Source of the DNA: Acanthosoma haemorrhoidale
Lineage: Eukaryota > Arthropoda > Insecta > Hemiptera > Acanthosomatidae
Direction: 5' to 3'
Length of the DNA: 64,000 nucleotides
Assembly: GCA_930367205.1 (NCBI GenBank)
Contig: OV884009.1
Location: 91,905,189-91,969,188, forward strand
In this document: positions 55,501 to 64,000 of the stretch, piece after piece
Layout of the letters: the number at the start of each line of letters is the position of its first letter
How positions within the stretch are numbered: position 1 is the first letter of the stretch
Translations under genes and position numbers: made by a program
Notes under the pieces: model-generated
Databases searched by the model: none
What the model was told of the DNA's origin: nothing
The model's input: only the letters and a program-made list of their open reading frames with translations

Positions 55501-58500
55501 GTAGGGATGACACCCCAGAACCAGAAAACATTACAGAATGATGTAAGGATGAGTGCCACTGTCTGAGGAGTTAACAAGAGGATTTAGATGTTCGGGCTGG
55601 TTTTTGAGGAATTGGGAAAATCTAAATTCAAGGGCGATTGGCTCATGGAGATCGCTGTAAAGCGACGAGCTCGTAATATAGAAGGGACCGTTAATTTATT
55701 TAAAATAAAACGGGAAACCATATTTGTTATTCGATCTAGCAAACAGATATATAAATAATAATTACTGTCATGAAAATCATTAATAGAACCATAAACAATT
55801 AATAAAAACTATCTCATTAATAGGTGTTGGCCGTGAGTTCAGGTAATTGGGAAACTATATTTTTTAAGATATATATAAAACTATAGTTTTTCAGGTTAAT
55901 ATAATATAATAACTAAAAACTTGGACTGTGGGTTAGTATAAAATAGTTAATTTTGTCTCATTATAAATAATAAGTTTTACAAGAATAATATTTAAATTTT
56001 ACAGCAAACATTATTTAAAAATTGTGACAATTTTAATTTACACCTGATAAATCTAGTTCGTTCATTTTTTTTCAAGAAGACTTTTTACTTACTGTGATTG
56101 TATGCCAAGTAGCAATAAAATTGATTTAATTCCGCTTCAGCTAGCATAGTTATCATCATTTTATGTTTTTCTTGCATTCAATATTAAAGCTAAGATAGCA
56201 CTTCCCTAGCTATCATCAAATCAAGAATATCCTATTCTACATTTGTGTAATATTCTAGAGTGCTTTTGGAATATTCACAAAAAAATTAGTCAATTAATAA
56301 TTAAACGTAATTACGTACACTTGTAATTAAACGTTTCGTTGAAATTCTTAAAGAAAATCTATAATTGTAAAACACCTCTGTAACCTTCATCGTAAATATT
56401 AATATGAAAAGAAGTTGACCCTATCTGTGAGTTTATATAAAGTAATTTCAGATTAATTACAAAGTAATCAGTTCATTAATGACACTTAAGACAATTTCTT
56501 TAGCTCAAAACGGAGTGAGGAAGACATAATTTTACTATGAAAACCCACTGAATTTTAACAAATATTGCATAAAACTAATCAGTAATGTTTAGAACATTAA
56601 TTAGGTATCCGCTCAACAAGAGAGGAATTAATTTTTTTTTTAATTTCAAGTGATTGATCAACGACGCTTAATAATTTTCAATTAAGATCATTGCGCATTT
56701 AGCTGAAAGTTTCACAATCAAAATGACGGAAACACACAAAACATGTATTGCTCAGAATCATGTATTGCTTAGAATCATGTATTGCGGATTTGTCGTTTTT
56801 CCTTTAAAAATAAATCTTAATCTTTCTTCCTTAGGTACTTACTTTCCCTCGTGTCCACGACCCTAGATAACAGGAAACACTATTTTCCAACGACAAAGGG
56901 TGGAAGGAGCGTAATGGTTTGGAGAGCTAGGTATTGGTTACAACGGAAAAGCGGAAATTGTCTTCTTTTATGGAAGGATGAACAAACTGGGTTTTTTTTT
57001 TCCCGGAAAATCACTGCCTTTTTTTAAAATGACATCCCAGTTGTTCATAATTTAAAAATGAAACAATCGATTTATGTTAACACACCATGTGAGTATAGTT
57101 GAAATGAATCTACCCTACGATTTTAACCCACCAGAGCTTACTAGGAAAATTAAAACACCAAAATCGCGCGTGAGACTCTCTCACATCTATAATTTCCGCA
57201 TTTTTCATCAAATACTACTTAAAAGTGTTACATTATTTAGGCTAAAAGAATAAGTGAAAAGATTTTATGAACTAAAATTATAATAATCAATAAACCACAA
57301 AATAAGTTTTAAAAAACATAGTTATGATAAGTATCAGCATATAAGAAAATAAACCTTCTACATTAAAATTGTGAAGTGATGAAAAATAAAACTGGTAAAG
57401 GAAACCAGATAACACATTTTGGGCACGTTTTATTTATGTATGAGGGGAAAATAGGTATCATGAAGTTGTATGCATTTTCTTCGTTTTTTTTGTTTTTTCT
57501 TCGTGTACAGAATTCACAGAAACCCACTATTTTCATAAATGAAAGGCTCATCTTTAAGTACACCTTTTTTGACGCTCATTGTCAGTTCACATAGGAGATT
57601 TGGTATCTCTCATTATAAAAAAATCTAACAAAAAAAAACATGAAACCGTTATATTATAAACATAAAAAACGAATAGAAATCAAATTGCGGTGCTTACGAA
57701 AACGTGACTTGAACATTCGCTATGAGAAAATCACTTTGACTTTTTCTGTAAAAACTCGATTAGAAGATGACTGAAGAGGAAACCTGAACTGAAGACGATA
57801 ATCATGTACACTGAGGATGTGAACTAAGCTAGACGGAAGCCCGATCACCCCACTTCCGGATTATCGGTGATTTTCTTCAAACATTAGGGAAAATATTATG
57901 GTTCGAGTTCTGCGCTAATCATCTAATCAATATTTCACTACCCGTTCAAGCTAACGTGTATTACGTACACAAAAACAGAAAATTATTGTTTAAAAAATCT
58001 TTTAATTTTTACTTTCTGATTTTATACTGGGATTTCAAAATCGAGGAAAAATTGTAATAAGAAATAAAATCGTTTACGTCTAAGATTGTTAAATTCTCAT
58101 TCAAGCGTACTGAGCCCATGCCTTCGCATACGTAAGTATTTGCCAGGAAATGAATTTTTTTTGTGAATAATTTCCCTAATTGTACCTGTAGCAGCTTAAA
58201 AGGTTTTGCGTTACAATAGCTGTAATTAGAACTTGAACTAAAATGGATAGCTGTTGTCTGAAGGCTTACGCAGAAACTTTTGAGTCAACAATTTGAGAGA
58301 AAAGATTTCATTGATTTTAAAGCTGATCGTAGTTTTAATGAAATGGCTAAAACGAAACCTTTTGTGTAAAATGAATAAAAAGGGGTAAGTTATTACCCGT
58401 TTAGACCGGAAAAATCAGCTCAACTATAACAATATCCTGTCATTTGTTGAGTCATTTCTTTCACACGTCCAGTTATGTTTTAGTAACTAGTATGATCATT

Positions 58501-59212
58501 ATATTTCAAGATGTTGTTAAATGTACATTTAGAAGGCCAGGATGGTGACTCTTTCTTTGAAATATTATCGTGATAAGCATATAGAGGGAGAAAGACGAAC
58601 GAATACAATCGACCAGTAACTAAATAAATGTAGAGCTTCTGCTCAAATCCCATAACATATATAACATCTTTGTGACTAACAATTGCTGTCTGTCTTCGCT
58701 TCCAAACATTTTCTGATGTGAATAAACTTAAATAAGGGATCATGTAAGAATGTTTAAACAACTCGCCACACAGAACAATCATCCAGGAATTTCTCAGGAA
58801 AGGACAAACAATACACATGATATAAAGCTTGAAAACATTAGATTTAAATGTAAGGACCTCGAAGCCGGGGCACTTGACTGCCTTAATGCCCCTAAAGTTC
58901 GAGCCAACAACAACAGGATCATCCTAATGTAGGAACCTGGTCATGAGGGCGTGAAACCAGAGCACTAGGCTGAGACAAAATGCCCTAAATGTACTTCATC
59001 CATTCCTAAACATACTGCGTCCCATACAAATGCGCATAAATCGTTTTTGTTAAGTGAAGGAGATCAGTCTGAAATAAACAGTCAACTGTCTTTTAGTTAA
59101 ATAATCTTTGTAGAGGATAGCCTTTTAAAAGAAATTAAAGAAAAGCATTATTATGAAGTACAAGCAAAACACTGGTATATACAAATATAGAGTTATGTTA
59201 CTACATTCTAGT
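55501..59212. other. AT-rich intergenic DNA, no gene seen
   Basis: Contains a 17-bp tandem repeat (CATGTATTGCTYAGAAT, about 2.6 units, 56,742-56,785). Overlapping open frames on both strands at 57.36-57.59 kb and 58.48-58.93 kb show no domain. The word AGTTCGAGCC near 58.9 kb resembles a pol III B box but has no tRNA context. Confidence 0.5.
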
Positions 59213-59408
59213 TGGGATGTGTGGGAACGAGTGTCGGGGAACAAATGGGGCCTGGGGCTAAAAAACCGAGTGTAGTTTTGGGAATTTGGAGAGAGTTCTT
59301 GCGAGCCCTTACTTAGAAAATAACAGGAAACACCAGTGACTTCCTTGAAGTCACGAGGCAGGTATACACTACAAGGGGCTTGCTTCTACTTTTAGCATTA
59401 TATATAAT
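59213..59408 (+). repeat. Hairpin-containing repeat, copy 2
   Basis: Partner of 42,687-42,900 in the opposite orientation. The stem GTGACTTC (59,336-59,343) and GAAGTCAC (59,347-59,354) is conserved; of the three loop bases one differs. Flanking GAACGAGTG, GGGGCTAAA and GAGGCAGGT blocks are also shared. Confidence 0.65.
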
Positions 59409-60954
59409 ATTAGCATTATAATATTCTTAGCATTATATAAATTATCGATAAAAATGAATTTTACATTTAGAACGGCTTCTGCTGTCCTTGAACCAAAGAG
59501 ATTGAACTTAAGGAAACCACTAAAGCCATCTAGTGGCGAACGGAGGAATACAAGTCTTTAGGTTGAAAAAATAGTAGGGAGAGGAATTCGAACTGAAATA
59601 GAAGAGGGGTATACTTAAGTGTTGTGTTCAGTTTTAAATAGTATATATTTGAAATTGTAAATATTAAGTTTAGTGTTTGTTAGATTATGGTCACGGTGTA
59701 TATATTCAACAATAGTTTGGACTTTTTTTCAACATTATTAGTACATTCACTTTGTTTAAGATAGGAGTGTAAATAGTTTTCTATACCATTGCAATAAACA
59801 TACCAGTTTCAACAGGACTAATCCATATAGTATATTCAATATATATATATTTACGTGAACCCCTTTTGTATGACTTATTTTATTTCTAAAATTTAATTTT
59901 TTGATTGTAATTAACTTTTGTTAATTACTTTACAGTAATAATCTTGGTCGTTTGCCTCGGATTATGTCCCTTGAGCGTAGAGTTGATTTAAATTTACTTT
60001 TAGCTAGGGTTAATTATAAGAGAAAAGGATGCAATAATAATATTCAATAATAAATAGAATTTTAGAAAAGCTTTTAAAAAAACTGCATTAATTATTACTA
60101 TTTATTGCATACTTATAAATTTGAGATTGAATTGAATGAATGATTTAAAATGAATTGCAATTTATAAGACTAATATTATAAATTAAAATTATGTTACTAA
60201 AAAAATTCATCAATCTAAATAGGAAAAAGCACCAACCCCATATAATTGTCTTTGAATATTCTCTTCAATAAATTGGTGCACTTACCCACTTAGAAAGTCT
60301 TGAACAGTGGAGGTTGCATCTCTTGAAATCGTAGTCTAGTGTGGAGATTTTGGAGATTAGAAAAAAGAATGTCAGGTAATGATTGGTGGTCCTTTCTCCC
60401 TCTATATGGGGTTGAAAAATAGTTGAGTTGGATTGGTCACTGCTGTCATCTGATGTGAGAATTGGATATATTATTAAGCGACTTGATACTGACCTGAATA
60501 CTGATGTCATTCTTGGTCCCTGTTGGCAAGGCCTGTCATAAACGCAACTTTATACAGTTCTAATTCACTGACCTTAACATGAAACAAATCTCATGATTTC
60601 ACTTTTCTTAAACTAGTTCACCTTACGTAATTTTACATTTAACGAACCGATTGAATATTTAATATAATTAGTATAATGGATAAATGAAGATTAGATAATT
60701 GAAAGACTTTTATCATAGGATGGTTTTAATTGTTCCTTGACTATTTTATAGTAATTCGATTTTCAAAGATTCCATACAATATTAATGTATTGAATATTAC
60801 ACCATTTAATGATACACTATGTGCACCTTATGTTTTATGATTTAGAGGGTTTAAATATATTCACCACCATGTTGGTATAGTGGACTATTGTAAAGTATTG
60901 AGTTGAATTAGTTAGTTCCTTCCCTCGATAATATTTTTTTACTATCAACAATTT
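59409..60954. other. AT-rich intergenic DNA, no gene seen
   Basis: No domain or repeat recognised. An 81-codon minus-strand frame at 60,265-60,510 has no features. Confidence 0.5.
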
Positions 60955-61584
60955 TTATTAAGATAAAATTACAATCTGCCTTTTATTAGGCAATAAGTAT
61001 GTGAGATAAATGTTATCATTCATACCATATTTACAATTCATCATTCACTCGCTCATTCATACAATATTTACAAACAGCCCAGAGGCCCCCCGAGTCCACA
61101 AGGTTGTCACCTCCCTCGCATGCGAAGGAGGAAGCGGAGTCTTGGGAAGTCCCCCACGCTCCTACGTCAGCCGCGTCACTGGATAAGAGCCAGCGGAGGC
61201 TGACCAAGAGCGTGAGAGCCACAGACGCTCAGGACATGATTAGAGAAACTGGCCATTGCCAGGACTCCCACTATCACTTAATTATAGCAGGTCACAAGGC
61301 CACTGCCGTTTTAGTCTCCAAAGAGGATTATAGTGGTGAGTGGTGCAGTGCAATGACTGTGCTCGGGAATTAGGGTGGTTGGATAGGTTACTATGGAATT
61401 TTTTGAGCTTGGAAGGGATGAGTTCAAGAATATAAGGTATATTCAGATCATTGTGAAGGGTTTTGTTGCTGACGTAATAAGGGGCATTTACAATTGTTCT
61501 CAGGACTTTTGATTGAAAGCATTGGATGCGTTTGATGTTTGACTTTTTTGCTGCCCCGCATAGCTCTATTCCGTATGTCCAGAT
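60955..61584 (-). mobile_element. Jockey-type retrotransposon, 5'-truncated copy on minus strand
   Basis: The tail is on the left (minus strand ...ATTTTATCTTAATAAA). The full 3' UTR follows, then the decayed ORF2 end, up to the CTGGACATAC region of the RT C-terminus, where it is truncated near 61,584. Open frames of 60-90 codons across the UTR on both strands are the same chance frames seen in other copies. Confidence 0.85.
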
Positions 61585-64000
61585 AAATGCGTAACTGTGG
61601 GAGTCCTCCCACCCGTTACCCTAAACTATTAATCAAGTAATTCTAATGTATTGGTTTACTTTGGTGGATCCTAATTTAATGAACAACTGACATACGAGGA
61701 TGAATACGGTGATGTGGAGAAATTTTTATAGGTAGTACCGAAACAAATTTTTCCTAACCCAAAATTTTCACAAGGAACCCGTTTTACCCGAAGTGAACGA
61801 TATGAGAAAAGCGCTAATTCATTGAACTACTGCAACTGACCGGAAATACAAGAAGGTCAAAGCACCAGGTATCATCCAACTGCGACATCAGAATCACATC
61901 TTTGATCTGTTACTAACTGCTAACGCCATTAGCCGGTAGCTGCAATATTCTCCCACCGAATGGTTAAAATATACGAGCAATATATGAAAATGAAAATAAA
62001 TTAATTTTATTTTGGGGAATTTTCCCCTAAGAACAACTAAACTAACAGTTATGTCAAGCTGACTACAAATACATAACAATTCACTGATGTGATTAGTTTA
62101 TAAATAACAAAAGGCCTACGTACATTTTTGATGACTACAATGAACCAAGAGCAAATAATTGAATCATAAATGAGTAGTGGTTAATTACAATTTAAACTAA
62201 GAAAATAAATAAATTATTGCAAGGAGGAATATATCGGGAAAGGTTGCAAAGATGTATTAAAATATAATATTAAAACAATAAAAATAATGATAGTGGCAAA
62301 TGGAAAATCACGATTTATATAAATTAGATCCAACTTTGTTAATATAATTAACGCAGCCATACTTGAGTACACACTTTTTGTTCACAGTACTGTATCTAAT
62401 ATTAGAATTCATATTAAAGAAATATTTCTATGTAAGTCAAATTTAAACTGTTAATTTCCATCGTGTTTACGTGTTAAACATTCCGATTGTACTTATCCCA
62501 TTACTACTAACAAGTACAATAATCCTGCAGAAAAATCTGTAGTAGTTTAGTCACAACCAGGTGAAGAAACTAACCATGCTCGGAATTCGAGATTCGTCAC
62601 GAATTCGGCATTATTCGTTAGCAGGGAGTACTCGGCTTATCATGGATGCAAAGCACTTGTAATGTCAATGCATTATAGCAAACAAATTTAATTTTTGTCT
62701 CGTAACCATCCTTTACTGTTACACCATTGTCAGCTTTAAACTGCTTTCAATTTTTTTTTTTGAATTTTTATTACCTAAAATTCATAGAAATTTAAAATAT
62801 GTTTTAATATTAAACTTACTGTTTATTTTGATTATAATATAGTTTACTGAAATTCAAAAAATGACAATAACTATTGTCATTATAACACAATAACTTTCTA
62901 ATGCGGGCACGCACTCGGGAGTAATGAAAACGTTTTTCTGAAATCCTCCAAAATGGAAGTCCCCCACCATAATAAATCTTTGTCAAAACCTGATACCAGC
63001 AAAGCCCACATGTTTGTTAAGCCGACCCTCCCCCCCCCCACCACCGTTCGATATACGCCCTTGATATTTTTCTTCATGTTTTGATGATACTTTGAATATC
63101 TTCACCAAAGATTTTTTTGTTATCGAGGGTATATTGTTTTTGAAATTAAGATTTGAAGTTTATGGTCACTTGAACGAACATTTAAATCTCTCTACTGTTA
63201 CTTTTGTATGATATATACGCATGTGTGAACTCCATATCTATCTTTGATTTGACACCTAGTTAATCTTAGTTAAGACCGCCCAAGGAGCGATATAGAAAGA
63301 AAAATATTTAAAATGGAACTAAAAGGTGTCGATTGATAAAACACAATCGACTAACTAAGAAATATAGAAAAAAATATGCATTATATATGTCGTTTTAAAT
63401 ACTTAATTGGAGTCTGTAGTCTGTTTGATGTAAACCCATTATCATGCTATACATTTTATTCAGCTATATTCTATGGTGAAAGCTATTAGGGGTATAGATG
63501 CAAAAATAAACATTTAAAGTCTTTCAAGATCAAATTTTCTTAGATAATAGAACGCGGTGCACCAAGGTGAGTCACCTTTCATAAACAGGTCGACAAATGG
63601 TTCGCTAGATCACTAATTGAATTGAGGAAAACTGAAATAAAAAAATCAGCCGTACTGCCTAGGCAGTCAACTTGCGCACCATGTACGATGGTATCGAAAC
63701 CCTTACACTTAATCTAAAACCATAGTTACATCTAATATGTACATGGTACATAAGCAGAAAAATGTCCAATTTATCTATGTCATAGTTAATTAGTCGCACA
63801 AGAAAGAAAATAATAATTAAAACTCGATTCCGTAACAGCCTTCAATAAATTAGGGAAAAATAGACATTTAAATTTGAAGGGGCAGTAGGAATATCGATGA
63901 ATGACCAATTTATGTCGGTTTTGACCTAGAAGTGTCATTTCATTTCAGATGCCTTGTGCATTTGTTAGCTTTTCACACACACTGACACTATGTAAAATGT
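61585..64000. other. AT-rich intergenic DNA, no gene seen
   Basis: No recognisable domain, RNA gene or repeat up to the window end. A C-rich run lies near 63.03 kb. Confidence 0.55.

Noticed and set aside
58890..58905. Pol III B-box-like AGTTCGAGCC, possible tRNA gene
   Set aside because: No A box and no cloverleaf arms; a chance match is likely.

Overview
This window reads as a non-genic, transposon-dense stretch of an animal genome, most likely an arthropod and probably an insect. The evidence is an AT-rich background without operons or ribosome-binding sites, jockey-type non-LTR retrotransposon debris, a BEL/Pao element with the gag and pol architecture usual in arthropods, a gypsy-type element, a hAT transposon of the GTF2IRD2/ZBED type, long GA and TA microsatellites and a 200-base scaffold gap. 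I see no complete host gene. One short minus-strand open stretch near 8.7-9.0 kb could be a terminal exon.

Layout. 0-0.5 kb: one copy of an LTR-like repeat carrying a long GA run; its partner lies inverted at 43 kb. 0.5-12 kb: AT-rich DNA with three 5'-truncated jockey copies, two of them with clear target-site duplications (TSDs), a diverged tandem duplication near 7 kb and an old direct repeat (3.5 and 11.7 kb). 12-18.5 kb: AT-rich DNA, a tRNA-type SINE remnant, a jockey remnant, and a decayed non-LTR reverse transcriptase split by a jockey copy. 18.8-20.6 kb: a hAT transposon remnant with both inverted ends. 21.3-28.4 kb: a complete BEL/Pao element with 495-bp LTRs that look identical and a 5-bp TSD. 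Its gag and pol share one frame and are separated by a single UGA in a strong readthrough context. 32.5-38.8 kb: a complete gypsy-type provirus on the minus strand, inserted in a TA repeat. It has no env and carries a 5'-truncated I-like non-LTR element inside its reverse transcriptase. 40.1-42.9 kb: jockey fragments and a hairpin-containing repeat. 43.0-46.8 kb: the LTR-like repeat, then a second, truncated gypsy copy. 48.03-48.23 kb: assembly gap. 48-64 kb: AT-rich DNA with further jockey pieces, a half mariner-type end, a 73-bp minisatellite near 53.3-53.8 kb and the second copy of the hairpin repeat at 59.2 kb.

How the parts relate. The BEL element is the youngest and the only one that looks potentially functional. 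The gypsy copy is older (4 differences over 180 LTR bases) and was later hit by the I-like element. Both LTR elements prime from the same tRNA (tRNA-Phe), although they belong to different superfamilies. The jockey family accounts for about a dozen dead copies and could be supplied with enzymes only from elsewhere in the genome. All coordinates and homologies were read by eye; family names rest on recognised motifs, not on database searches.
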